Notes: a model not told the origin generated them from the sequence alone. 64,000 bases of DNA from Desulfitobacterium hafniense DCB-2 (GCF_000021925.1 NC_011830.1:4871001-4935000); one strand, 5' to 3'. Counted from the first letter of the stretch, positions 1 to 7,602 are shown. A program made the numbers and translations.

Positions 1-601
1 CTGCCGCCGGATTATGCCCCAACACTCTGTCTTTGGTGATCAAGGTGGTGACAGGGGCTTCGGAATATTTGATAAACAGGGAATCATGGCCCACACATAG
101 CCCTACGATCACATTGAGATCGGTTTTTTCCTCATTGAGAAGAGTGGCTTGCAGGACAGGGTTGCATAAGGACTCATGACAGCCCTTATTCACCTTGAGC
201 TCTTCAGGCACTCCCACTTGGGTTTTGTCCACCGCACCTACTTTACAGATGATACCGTAGCTTTCCAGTCCCTTTGCTTTGAGAATTTTGGCAAAGATCC
301 TGGCTTCGCTCATCAGTCCCACACAGGTAGCTATACCGATCTTTTTCGCCCCGATTCGTTTGGCAAAGGCCATGATTTCTTCCACCCGGGTGAGTTTGCC
401 ATAATAGGTCCCTTCGATTTCGGCGGCCGCATTGGAGAGTTTGGCCACGAAGTCGTCCTTACGGTACAGCTCATTAACCCCCTCGATGGTTTCTTCGGGG
501 GTATGGGTTGTTAAACAGAATTGAGGAAAGGTCTTATCTTTCTTATGGCAATTTAAAAGTGCACAATCCGTGCAGCTCAATTTTTTATCCTCTTGAGTCA
601 T
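1..601 (-). CDS. DUF1847 metal-binding-type protein (3' end cut off)
   Basis: This reading frame starts with ATG at 601 and runs off the left edge without a stop, so only the first 200 codons are visible. The start is preceded by an AAGGAG ribosome binding site. The N-terminus carries a Cys cluster (CTDCALLNC, then a Cys near residue 29), and later segments read IATCVGLMSEAR, KGCHESLCNP and VGLCVGHDSLF. This Cys-rich pattern and the overall order match the DUF1847 family, whose members are thought to bind metal but have no established reaction. The 57-residue ORF just upstream and a promoter at 671-699 suggest it can be transcribed alone or together with that ORF. Family assignment is from recognition of the sequence; the function is unknown. 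Confidence 0.75.
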   Translation of the reverse strand, partial: MTQEDKKLSCTDCALLNCHKKDKTFPQFCLTTHTPEETIEGVNELYRKDDFVAKLSNAAAEIEGTYYGKLTRVEEIMAFAKRIGAKKIGIATCVGLMSEARIFAKILKAKGLESYGIICKVGAVDKTQVGVPEELKVNKGCHESLCNPVLQATLLNEEKTDLNVIVGLCVGHDSLFIKYSEAPVTTLITKDRVLGHNPAA

Positions 602-670
602 TGAACCATTCTCCTTCTCATTTGCCGATCTTTTGCTCCATGGGAACTATGACGGTTACTTCTTATTATA

Positions 671-699
671 ATTGTATGATCTTAATCCTTAAAACTCAA
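671..699 (-). promoter_or_regulatory. Probable SigA promoter of the DUF1847 gene
   Basis: On the minus strand a -35 box TTGAGT (699-694) and a -10 box TACAAT (676-671) are separated by 17 bp. It lies between the stop of the 57-residue ORF and the DUF1847 start, about 70 bases upstream of that start codon. Confidence 0.5.
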
Positions 700-724
700 G
701 GAAAATTCAGACACGTCTCCTTCC

Positions 725-898
725 TTACTCAGAATCACGGTTTTCATCCTGAAGGGCAATGGCTTTGGGTCCGGAATACGGCTCTCCGTCCATGAATTCC
801 TTCTCTCCCTCCTGCTGGGCTTTTAAAAGGAGATCCACGGCATCGGCGACTTGAGCCGCCAGTTGAAAATACATCTTGCGATAATCCGTCATTTTCAT
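725..898 (-). CDS. Small hypothetical protein, 57 residues
   Basis: The ORF runs ATG (898) to TAA (725) and encodes an acidic, helical-looking protein beginning MKMTDYRKMYFQLAAQVADA and ending ALQDENRDSE. It has no Cys, no signal peptide and no membrane segment. An AGGGGGA ribosome binding site sits directly upstream of the ATG, and that site lies in the closing arm of a long hairpin (904-969). I do not recognise a named family; short proteins with this look occur in Firmicutes. The codon pattern, start site and lack of any better ORF on the other strand make it likely to be real. It precedes the DUF1847 gene on the same strand. Confidence 0.6.
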   Translation of the reverse strand: MKMTDYRKMYFQLAAQVADAVDLLLKAQQEGEKEFMDGEPYSGPKAIALQDENRDSE

Positions 899-903
899 CT
901 ATC

Positions 904-969
904 CCCCTATGTCAAGCAGCGGCAAGGCTCCGGGTCATGACCCGGTCCTGCCGTCTGCTTTGATAGGGG
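904..969 (-). promoter_or_regulatory. Long hairpin covering the ribosome binding site of the 57-residue ORF
   Basis: The arms CCCCTAT (904-910) and ATAGGGG (963-969) close a stem that continues through imperfectly matched arms to an inner perfect palindrome CCGGGTCATGACCCGG (930-945). On the minus-strand RNA the distal arm contains the AGGGG of the ribosome binding site, so folding would hide it. This suggests translational control; no ligand or regulator is identified. Confidence 0.5.
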
Positions 970-974
970 AAATT

Positions 975-1015
975 AAAAAGCGCATGGGAGGTTTTTTTCA
1001 CCCTACACATGCGCT
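975..1015 (-). terminator. Intrinsic terminator ending the 1.0-1.4 kb minus-strand RNA
   Basis: Perfect arms AGCGCATG (1015-1008 on the minus strand) and CATGCGCT (986-979) are followed by TTTTT. An inner AGGGTG/CCTCCC pairing extends the stem around an A-rich loop. It lies between the structured region and the 57-residue ORF. Confidence 0.7.
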
Positions 1016-1406
1016 ATGCTTCGTTATCTGCTGAATCCTAAATACCCAACCCCACTCAACCGGAAAAACCGGCTGTGAACAGAAAAGCGGTCCGCATAAC
1101 CGGTATGCGAACAATTCCTTTCCATTGCCTGGGTCAGGAATAGGCTGAATCTTCTGCTGCGTGAAGCCGCACAGTCTGCTCCCTGCCGGCATCCCATTAC
1201 ACCCGCTCCACCCGCGGCACAGGCCCCTTGCTTGTGCGGAAACGGGCAGCGTTGTATAATAAGACTGTCGTCGTGGACAGCTGGACTGTTACGTGTAGGT
1301 GATGTGCCACCTGCTCGTGCCTGGAAGTGGGCCAACACTTTCAGGTCACGGCGACTTTTTAATTTCCACCTATTAATAATTATAGCTTGTTTGAGAAGAA
1401 ATGCAA
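975..1406 (-). ncRNA. Candidate structured RNA of about 0.4 kb, unknown class
   Basis: No convincing gene lies between 899 and 1448. On the minus strand the segment has a promoter (TTGCAT 1406-1401, 16 bp, TATAAT 1384-1379) right after the serine operon terminator, and ends in the terminator at 975-1015, giving a transcript of about 395 bases. It is unusually rich in local hairpins: AGGTG/CACCT near 1305-1290, CTGTC/GACAG near 1281-1265, GCACA/TGTGC near 1237-1215, CGCATA/TATGCG near 1108-1092, and CCGG-T5-CCGG near 1072-1060. I compared it by eye with RNase P RNA, tmRNA, SRP RNA, cobalamin, TPP and T-box patterns and found no match. It may be a free small RNA or a long leader of the 57-residue ORF. 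A 104-codon ORF spans it but looks non-coding. Confidence 0.45.
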
Positions 1407-1442
1407 GAAGGGGTGCACTGCACCCCTTTTTTCTTGCTTTCT
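1398..1442 (-). terminator. Terminator of the serC-serA-DUF1015 operon
   Basis: Perfect arms GCAAGAAGGGGTGCA and TGCACCCC followed by TTTTTTCTTGC form a near-symmetric hairpin just past the DUF1015 stop. The long A/T flanks on both sides would let it work in either direction. Confidence 0.75.
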
Positions 1443-1448
1443 TTTACT

Positions 1449-2684
1449 TTACAATTCGTGGATAAATAAGCCGCTGCGCAGCTTGGGTTCAAACCATGTG
1501 GATTTGGGGGGCATCAGCCGCCCGGCATCGGATACGGCAAAAAGCTCTTGTATGGAGGTGGGATATAGGGAGAAGCCGCATTTCATATCACTGCCGGTTC
1601 TTCTTTCCAGTTCCTGCAAGCCCCGGATTCCGCCTACAAAGTCAATGCGTTTATCCGTGCGGATATCCTTAATCTGCAGAATGGGGGTTAAGAGGTGATT
1701 CTGGAGCAAGGACACATCCAGCCCCTCCACAGGGTCCGTTGAGCGGATCTCCTCCCGGGCTTTCAGCTTATACCAGGTTCCTTCCAACACCATACCAAAG
1801 GTGGCTTTCTCCTCAGGCCGATAGGGAGTATTCCCTATTTCCTCCAGTGCAAAGGATTTTTCAACCTCTGCCAGGAACTCCGCCTTACTTAAGCCATTCA
1901 GATCTTTGACCACCCGGTTATAGTCCAGAATCATCAGCTGATCGTGAGGAAAGAGCACGGAGAGGAAGAAGTTAAACTCTTCCTGGCCTGTATAATGGGG
2001 ATTCTCCGCCCTTCGTTTCAGCCCTACTTTAACGGCGGAGGCGGTGCGATGGTGGCCATCGGCGATATAGATGCTTTGGATTTCCGCAAACCCTGCGGCA
2101 ATCTTCTCTATATCCTGCTCCTCTGCAATCACCCAGACTGCATGCCGCACTCCGTCAGCCGCGACAAAGTCATAGAGAGGGGTATTCTGTTTGACTCTCT
2201 CGATCACTTCATGGATACCGGCCTGGGCACGGTAAGCTAAGAAGATGGGGCCTGTCTGGGCACTGCAGACATCCACATGATTGATGCGGTCCAGCTCTTT
2301 ATCTTCTCTGGTCAATTCGTGTTTTTTAATCACATCCTGGAGATAATCGTCAATGGCGGCACAGCCTACCAAACCGGTTTGGGCTCTTCCCTGCATGGTA
2401 AGCTCATAAATATAATAGCAGGGTTTGGCCTCCCGGATGAAGATCCCTTCTTGAATCATCCCCTGCAGAACCTCTGCAGCTTTGGCATAGACCTGAGGAT
2501 GGTAAGGATCGAAATCCTCCGGAAAATGGGTCTCCGGACGATCCACCTTTAAAAAAGAGTGGGGTTCCTTTTTGATTTCTTCAAGAGCTTCTTCCCGGTT
2601 GTAAACATCATAAGGGAGGGCGGCAACTTTGCCCGCAACATCTTCCCTGGGTCTTATGGCTTGAAAGGGTCTAATCCTTGCCAA
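1449..2684 (-). CDS. DUF1015 family protein, last gene of the serine operon
   Basis: A 411-residue cytosolic protein starting MARIRPFQAIRPREDVAGKV, which matches the N-terminus typical of the DUF1015 family. The start codon is TTG at 2684, preceded by AAGGAGGG; no ATG fits in frame. The middle contains ADGHHRTASA near residue 210, a DGHHR motif that resembles the G-x-H-R motif of the ParB/sulfiredoxin fold, used by some free-serine kinases (SerK, SbnI). No signal peptide or membrane segment is visible. It is third after serC and serA, and no phosphoserine phosphatase gene is present in the operon. A role in serine phosphate chemistry is therefore an attractive inference but not shown by the sequence. 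Confidence 0.8.
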   Translation of the reverse strand: MARIRPFQAIRPREDVAGKVAALPYDVYNREEALEEIKKEPHSFLKVDRPETHFPEDFDPYHPQVYAKAAEVLQGMIQEGIFIREAKPCYYIYELTMQGRAQTGLVGCAAIDDYLQDVIKKHELTREDKELDRINHVDVCSAQTGPIFLAYRAQAGIHEVIERVKQNTPLYDFVAADGVRHAVWVIAEEQDIEKIAAGFAEIQSIYIADGHHRTASAVKVGLKRRAENPHYTGQEEFNFFLSVLFPHDQLMILDYNRVVKDLNGLSKAEFLAEVEKSFALEEIGNTPYRPEEKATFGMVLEGTWYKLKAREEIRSTDPVEGLDVSLLQNHLLTPILQIKDIRTDKRIDFVGGIRGLQELERRTGSDMKCGFSLYPTSIQELFAVSDAGRLMPPKSTWFEPKLRSGLFIHEL

Positions 2685-2706
2685 AACATTCCCTCCTTTT
2701 CATGGA

Positions 2707-2776
2707 TGAATCAAGGGGACAGGTACCTTGATTCATTGGGGTGCAGGTGAATAATGGGACCTGTCCCCTTGATTCA
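2707..2776. repeat. Palindromic dispersed repeat, copy 1
   Basis: TGAATCAAGGGGACAGGT (2707-2724) and its exact reverse complement (2759-2776) flank a short spacer; the left arm also pairs with CCTTGATTCA (2726-2735). The 21 bases starting GGGACCTGTCCCCTTGATT at 2756 recur exactly at 14629-14649. It lies between the serA stop and the DUF1015 start. Confidence 0.7.
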
Positions 2777-2779
2777 CTG

Positions 2780-3943
2780 CTATTTGATGACACGGACTTT
2801 CAGGACGCCGTCGATTTCTTTGAGTTTGGTGATCATCTCCGGGGCGGCGGGGGTTTCGATGTCGATGAGGGTGTAGGCATAGGAGCCTTTGCTTTTGTTC
2901 ATCAGGTCAGAGATATTGACGTTTTCTTTGGCTAAGGTGGAGGTGAATTGGCCCAGCATATTGGGAATATTTTTATGATTGATGGCGATCCGTCCGGCTT
3001 GGTTGCAGACTCCCATATCGCAATTGGGGAAATTCACGGAATTCTTGATGTTGCCATGCTCAAGGTAGTTCATGATTTGCTCTACGGCCATGACTGCGCA
3101 ATTTTCTTCGGATTCCGCCGTGGAGGCGCCCAGATGGGGAATGGCGATGACTCCTTCCACTCCGCAGACCTTAGGATTGGGGAAGTCTGTCACATATTTG
3201 GCGACTTTTCCGGTCTTCAGAGCTTCAATCAGGGCCTCTTCATCCACCAGGGTATCCCGGGAGAAATTCAGGATGATTACGCCGTCCTTCATTTGCTCAA
3301 AGGCTTGTTTATTGAGCATGCCGCGGTTGGAATCGGTTAAGGGGACATGGATGGTAATAAAGTCGCATTCCCGATAGATTTCTTCCGTATTTTTAATGGG
3401 TTTGATATATTTGGAAAGCTTCCAGGCGTGTTCCACAGAAATATAAGGATCATAGCCGCAGACATCCATTTCCAGTTTGTTGGCGGCATTGGCCACTAAG
3501 ATGCCGATAGCGCCTAAACCGATGACCCCCAATTTTTTGCCTTTGATCTCTGTTCCGGCAAACTTGGCTTTATTCTTTTCCACCAGTTTGGCTACTTCAG
3601 GATCCGTCTGGCAGGAGTTCACCCAATTCACTCCACCCACCAGATTGCGGGCGGCCATAATCATGGTGGCGATCACCATTTCTTTCACTCCGTTGGCATT
3701 GGCGCCGGGGGTGTTGAAGACAACGATGCCTTTTTCCGCGCATTTATCAAGGGGGATGTTATTGACTCCGGCCCCGGCCCGGGCAATGGCTTCGATATTA
3801 GGGGGCAGTTCCAGATCATGCATGGAGGTACTGCGGACGAGAACGCCGTTGGCATCTTCATAGCGGTCCACGTCAACATAGCGATCGGTGAACAGTTTTA
3901 AACCCGCTTGGGAAATATTATTCAGGCAATTGATTTTGAACAT
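2780..3943 (-). CDS. serA: D-3-phosphoglycerate dehydrogenase
   Basis: This 387-residue enzyme oxidises 3-phosphoglycerate to 3-phosphohydroxypyruvate with NAD, the first step of serine synthesis. The nucleotide-binding loop LGVIGLGAIGILVANAA (near residues 138-154) is the Rossmann GxGxxG motif. The 2-hydroxyacid dehydrogenase signature is present with the substrate-binding Arg in ILNFSRDTLVDEEAL, and the catalytic His in IPHLGAST. The last 70 residues form an ACT domain (NIPNMLGQFTSTLAKENVNISDL), normally a serine-sensing regulatory domain. It is of the short type without the intervening domain. The ATG at 3943 follows GAGGAGTG. It is co-transcribed with serC upstream and DUF1015 downstream under the T-box leader. 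Confidence 0.95.
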   Translation of the reverse strand: MFKINCLNNISQAGLKLFTDRYVDVDRYEDANGVLVRSTSMHDLELPPNIEAIARAGAGVNNIPLDKCAEKGIVVFNTPGANANGVKEMVIATMIMAARNLVGGVNWVNSCQTDPEVAKLVEKNKAKFAGTEIKGKKLGVIGLGAIGILVANAANKLEMDVCGYDPYISVEHAWKLSKYIKPIKNTEEIYRECDFITIHVPLTDSNRGMLNKQAFEQMKDGVIILNFSRDTLVDEEALIEALKTGKVAKYVTDFPNPKVCGVEGVIAIPHLGASTAESEENCAVMAVEQIMNYLEHGNIKNSVNFPNCDMGVCNQAGRIAINHKNIPNMLGQFTSTLAKENVNISDLMNKSKGSYAYTLIDIETPAAPEMITKLKEIDGVLKVRVIK

Positions 3944-4061
3944 TGTAAAACACTCCTCTTTATTTTTCTTTACTGTTTTAGTTTTCTTTACTGTTTTTTC
4001 TTTTACTCTGTATTATTGTTATCTATTGAATGCAGCTCCTGCAACGGCAGGGATTGCCATC

Positions 4062-5150
4062 TTATCCTTTCTTGTTCTCTGCTTCAAACTTTCTCATGAA
4101 TTCCACTAAATCCTTGACCCCCTGGATGGGCATGGCATTGTAAATGCTGGCCCTCATCCCGCCTACTGTGCGGTATCCTTTAAGGTTCTCAAAGCCTGCG
4201 GTCTTGGCTTCTTTGATGAACTTGGCATCCAGTTCTTCAGAGCCTGTCACAAAGGGAACATTCATTAAGGAGCGGTCTTTTTTCGCTACGGTTCCTTTAA
4301 ACATGGCACTGGCGTCCAGATAATCATAAAGGATGGCGGCTTTTTCCTCGTTGATCTTTTGCATAGCTTCCAGTCCGCCCAGCTTTTTGAGCCATTTGAA
4401 CACTTTACCACAGATGTATATTCCATAAACCGGCGGTGTATTATAGGCGGAATTGTTATCCAGATGGACTTTATACTTGAGCATAGTGGGAGTTCCCGGC
4501 AAAACGTCCTCTGTAATCAAATCTTCCCGGATAATGACAATCACGACCCCGGCGGGCCCTACATTCTTCTGAGCTCCGGCAAAAATAATTCCGTATTGGC
4601 TGACATCGATGGGTTCGGATAGGAAATCGGAAGACATATCGGCGATTAAAGGTTTATCTCCCACCTCGGGAAGCTCATTAAACTTGGTGCCGAAGATGGT
4701 ATTATTGTGGCAGATGTAGACATAGTCTGCCTCCTCGGAGAATTTCAAATCCTTAAGATCCGGAATATAGGAGTAGTTCTGGTCTTCTGATGAGGCGACG
4801 ACATTGATTTTGCCGTAGAGTTTTCCTTCGGAAATAGCTTTCTTGGCCCATTGCCCGGTGTTCAGGTGATCCGCTACCCGGTTCTTCATCAGGTTCATGG
4901 GAACCATGGCAAATTGTTGGGAGGCCCCGCCCTGGAGGAAGAGGATCTTGTAGTTATCAGGAACCTTCAGCAGGTCTCTTAAGTCCTGAGCAGCCTCGTT
5001 CATCATGCCTTCAATGGTCTTGGAGCGGTGGCTCATTTCCATGACGGACATGCCTGTTCCCTGGTAATCCAGCATTTCCTCGGCGGCTTCTCTCAGGACT
5101 TCCTCAGGCAATACAGCCGGCCCTGCTGAAAAATTGTACACTCTTTTCAT
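4062..5150 (-). CDS. serC: Phosphoserine aminotransferase
   Basis: A 362-residue PLP enzyme of the class V aminotransferase fold that converts 3-phosphohydroxypyruvate and glutamate to phosphoserine and 2-oxoglutarate. It starts MKRVYNFSAGPAVLPEEVL, the family hallmark, has the phosphate/PLP loop FLQGGASQQFAMVP, and the PLP-binding Lys in FAGAQKNVGPAG near residue 195. Length is typical. The ATG at 5150 is preceded by AAGGAGG. It is the first gene after the tandem T-box region, with serA 118 bases downstream. Confidence 0.96.
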   Translation of the reverse strand: MKRVYNFSAGPAVLPEEVLREAAEEMLDYQGTGMSVMEMSHRSKTIEGMMNEAAQDLRDLLKVPDNYKILFLQGGASQQFAMVPMNLMKNRVADHLNTGQWAKKAISEGKLYGKINVVASSEDQNYSYIPDLKDLKFSEEADYVYICHNNTIFGTKFNELPEVGDKPLIADMSSDFLSEPIDVSQYGIIFAGAQKNVGPAGVVIVIIREDLITEDVLPGTPTMLKYKVHLDNNSAYNTPPVYGIYICGKVFKWLKKLGGLEAMQKINEEKAAILYDYLDASAMFKGTVAKKDRSLMNVPFVTGSEELDAKFIKEAKTAGFENLKGYRTVGGMRASIYNAMPIQGVKDLVEFMRKFEAENKKG

Positions 5151-5214
5151 CTTGAAATATCCTCCTTATTTATCATGTTTTATGAACGTTTACAGATATT
5201 GGTTTGTCCAGAAT

Positions 5215-5356
5215 AGACAAAACCCACCCCAGTCATTGGGGCGGGTATTCCGCGGTGCCACCCAAGTTTCAGCCTTTACGGTTAATGGGCAGTGAATCCT
5301 GCCCTATCCTCCTTAGTATCCTTAAGGAGAACTAGGGCAGTGCCGCGCAGAAAATA
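5215..5356 (-). promoter_or_regulatory. Second, short T-box element of the serine operon
   Basis: On the minus strand the T-box core GGGTGGCACCGCGG occurs at about 5264-5251 and is followed by a terminator, ACCCGCCCC/GGGGTGGGTTTT (about 5245-5220). Upstream there is only about 90 bases, mostly one stem, CTGCCCTAGTTCTCC pairing with GGAGGATAGGGCAG. That is too short for a normal Stem I with specifier loop. It directly follows the terminator of the first T-box, so the two act in series ahead of serC. Confidence 0.75.
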
Positions 5357-5592
5357 AATAAAACCTCTCATCCCAATCAGGGACGAGAGGTTATTCCCGC
5401 GTTGCCACCCATGTTGCCGTAATCGGCCAACTTATGTCCGCGATATCGGGCGGAACCCGTCACAATTCATCATTGGCCACTCCAGGATGGAATCCGCTTC
5501 GCTTCTATGACTGACTTGCACCAACCGTCAGCTCTCTATACATATTCGGCGCCGGACGTCCTTTCATCGTGTTGGATTATAGATTGACGTTG
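5357..5592 (-). promoter_or_regulatory. First T-box leader, serine-type specifier
   Basis: The minus-strand RNA shows the standard T-box parts in order: AGAGAGC plus GGTTGGTGCAAG in Stem I, a specifier loop reading GATTCCATCCTGGAG in which UCC (Ser) precedes the conserved A, the T-box core GGGTGGCAACGCGG near 5414-5401, and a terminator AACCTCTCGTCCC/GGGATGAGAGGTTTT (about 5393-5363). Uncharged tRNA-Ser would favour the antiterminator and switch the serine genes on. Confidence 0.88.
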
Positions 5593-5597
5593 TTATG

Positions 5598-5627
5598 ATT
5601 CTAATCTATTACACAGCTTTTTGTCAA
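5598..5627 (-). promoter_or_regulatory. SigA promoter of the serine operon
   Basis: The -35 box TTGACA (5627-5622) and -10 box TAGAAT (5603-5598) are 18 bp apart. Transcription would begin near 5591, just ahead of Stem I of the T-box. Confidence 0.75.
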
Positions 5628-5645
5628 GGGTTATCAGCAAAATAA

Positions 5646-6248
5646 TTATTTTCCCGCTTCGGCACCTGCTTCGATATTGCCCTCCAAGCCGATGGCAACG
5701 GCGACGGTGCGCATTCCTTTAATGGTCTCTTCGATGATCTCGTTCAGATCCTTGCCCAAGCGGTTGGCTCCAGCTTCGATCACTTCCCGGTTGACATTCT
5801 CCGCAAAGCTCTTTTGCTTCCATTTCTTTTTGACAGATTTAGCGGTCAGGTCGTGAAGGCTCTTGCTGGGACGGAGCAAAGCCGTGGCTGAGACCAGACC
5901 TGTCAATTCGTCAATGGTAAACAGGACCTTTTCCACGTTCTCCCGGGGCTCCACATCATGGACCAGACCGTAGCCATGGCTTTCAATGGCCCGGATGAAT
6001 TCTTCCGGCAATCCTTGGGGGGTAAGGATCTCCCGGGTTTTGCGGCAGTGTTGGTCAGGGTACATCTCGAAATCAATATCATGCAATAAGCCGATATTCC
6101 CCCAAAGATCGGGGTCTTCCTGATAAAGGGAAGCAAAATGGCGCATCACCGCTTCCACTGTCAGGGAGTGACGCAGTAAGGTCTCACTTTTTACATACTC
6201 ATTGAGAAGCTGCCAAGCAGCCTCTCGATCCCGTGTATAATCCGGCAT
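5646..6248 (-). CDS. HD-domain hydrolase
   Basis: A 200-residue cytosolic protein with an N-terminal helical stretch, then HSLTVEAVMRHFA and GLLHDIDFEMYPDQH (residues 27-70), in which the His and the HD pair form the metal site of the HD superfamily. Further His residues follow in AIESHGYG. It ends with a helix-rich tail rich in Lys and Glu. Proteins of this size (often annotated HDIG or phosphohydrolase) cleave phosphate esters, but the substrate is not predictable here. The ATG at 6248 follows AAGAAGG. It sits between the serine T-box promoter and metA and is read in the same direction as both, only 34 bases after the metA stop, so it may be co-transcribed with metA. Confidence 0.8.
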   Translation of the reverse strand: MPDYTRDREAAWQLLNEYVKSETLLRHSLTVEAVMRHFASLYQEDPDLWGNIGLLHDIDFEMYPDQHCRKTREILTPQGLPEEFIRAIESHGYGLVHDVEPRENVEKVLFTIDELTGLVSATALLRPSKSLHDLTAKSVKKKWKQKSFAENVNREVIEAGANRLGKDLNEIIEETIKGMRTVAVAIGLEGNIEAGAEAGK

Positions 6249-6282
6249 CCGACATCCTTCTTTCTATGGTGGTATTTGTATT

Positions 6283-7206
6283 TTATCTATTGCCCAGTTC
6301 TTCAAGGTTATAGGGAGTTTCCTGATAGACATAGTAATTCAGCCAATTGGCAAAAAGTAAATTAGAATGCCCTCTCCACCTGACGACAGGCGTCTGCCTG
6401 GGATCATCCCCAGGGTAGTAGTTCTGCGGAACGTTGATGGGGAGTTCGTAGGATATATCCCGATCATATTCCGCTTTCAGGGTGTAGGGATCGTATTCGG
6501 AATGACCTGTGACAAAAATCTGCCGGCCACCCTTGGTCCCGACGAGATAGACTCCGGACTCCTCAGATTCGGAAAGAATCTCCAGCTCCGGCACCTTGAC
6601 GATATCTTCTTTTCTGACTTCTGTATGCCGGGAGTGAGGAACATAAAAGATATCATCAAAACCTCTGAGCAAACGGATATCTCTGCGGTTTAAGGTATGA
6701 GGGAAGACGCCGAACATTTTGGCCGGCAAGGGATATTTGGGAACACCAAAAAAGTGATAAAGCCCGGCTTGTGCTCCCCAGCAAATGAACAGGGTGGAAA
6801 AAACATTGGCTTTACTCCAGTCCATAATCTTCTGCAGCTCCGGCCAAAAGTCAACCTCTTCAAAGGGCATCTGCTCGATAGGGGCACCGGTAATGATCAT
6901 GCCGTCAAATTTCTGATCTTTGATGCTGTCAAAGGTCTGATAATACTTAATGAGGTATTCTTCCGGGGTATTCTTGGAGCGATGGGTTTCCGGGTAAAGA
7001 AGGGTAATATCCACTTGCAAGGGGGAATTCCCTAAGAGTCTGAGAATCTGTGTTTCGGTTATGATCTTATTAGGCATGAGATTGAGAATGACAATACTGA
7101 GAGGGCGAATGTCCTGATGTTCGGCACGCTTCTCTTCCATAATAAAAACATCCTCTTTGGTGAGTATTTCTGCTGCAGGCAGGCCATCGGGTACATTGAT
7201 CGGCAT
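6283..7206 (-). CDS. metA: Homoserine O-acetyltransferase (MetA family)
   Basis: A 307-residue enzyme that activates homoserine for methionine synthesis. The catalytic Cys is C142 in FICWGAQAG, and the partner His/Glu are in FVTGHSEYDP. Position 111 is Glu (GAPIEQMPFEEVDFW); in this family Glu at 111 goes with acetyl-CoA and Gly with succinyl-CoA, so I call it an acetyltransferase despite the historic succinyltransferase name. Length is typical. The ATG at 7206 follows GAAGGGAGA. It is preceded by a SAM-I riboswitch, which fits feedback by methionine status. Confidence 0.93.
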   Translation of the reverse strand: MPINVPDGLPAAEILTKEDVFIMEEKRAEHQDIRPLSIVILNLMPNKIITETQILRLLGNSPLQVDITLLYPETHRSKNTPEEYLIKYYQTFDSIKDQKFDGMIITGAPIEQMPFEEVDFWPELQKIMDWSKANVFSTLFICWGAQAGLYHFFGVPKYPLPAKMFGVFPHTLNRRDIRLLRGFDDIFYVPHSRHTEVRKEDIVKVPELEILSESEESGVYLVGTKGGRQIFVTGHSEYDPYTLKAEYDRDISYELPINVPQNYYPGDDPRQTPVVRWRGHSNLLFANWLNYYVYQETPYNLEELGNR

Positions 7207-7271
7207 AGTATTCTCCCTTCGCTACACTTAGAAATTTCGACCTTCGTTCTTCATGACTTGCTTTTTAAAAT

Positions 7272-7423
7272 AAAGAAAACCTCTTTCCAAGAAAGAGGGT
7301 ATCGCTAAAAATTCCTCTCTCATCTATCAATGCTTCCATCGCAGGAATTAGCACCGTTGTATTCATCCGAATACCGGTTGCTGGGTTTCATCGGGCCAGT
7401 CCCTCCACCACTCTTGATAAGAA
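7272..7423 (-). promoter_or_regulatory. SAM-I riboswitch (S-box) with terminator, controlling metA
   Basis: On the minus strand the aptamer begins CTTATCAAGAGTGGTGGAGG at 7421 and contains the highly conserved GACTGGCCCGATGAAACCC, CAGCAACCGG and GGTGCTAATTCC segments, closing with GATAGATGAGAG. The terminator CCTCTTTC/GAAAGAGG plus TTTTCTTT (7298-7272) follows. High SAM should stop transcription before metA. Confidence 0.96.
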
Positions 7424-7468
7424 ATGGGCTGTATTTAGTTGATGACGATGAAAATCGTCATTGGCACT

Positions 7469-7497
7469 ATATTATTACATCTTGGCACTAATGTCAA
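7469..7497 (-). promoter_or_regulatory. SigA promoter of metA
   Basis: TTGACA (7497-7492), 17 bp, TAATAT (7474-7469). The expected start falls in a small hairpin, TGACGAT-TTTC-ATCGTCA (7460-7442), immediately 5' of the riboswitch. Confidence 0.75.
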
Positions 7498-7602
7498 TCT
7501 GCTCTATAACAAAATTATTGTAGAGGGATTGTACGAGTTGCGTAGCTTTTCAGCATTTTTCTGAGACTTTTGCGGCTCCTTTACAGGTCTTTTTCATAAC
7601 AG

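Noticed and set aside
1024..1338. 104-codon minus-strand ORF between the serine operon and the 57-residue ORF
   Set aside because: No ribosome binding site, odd Cys/Arg-rich composition and no family resemblance; the segment looks like RNA with many hairpins.
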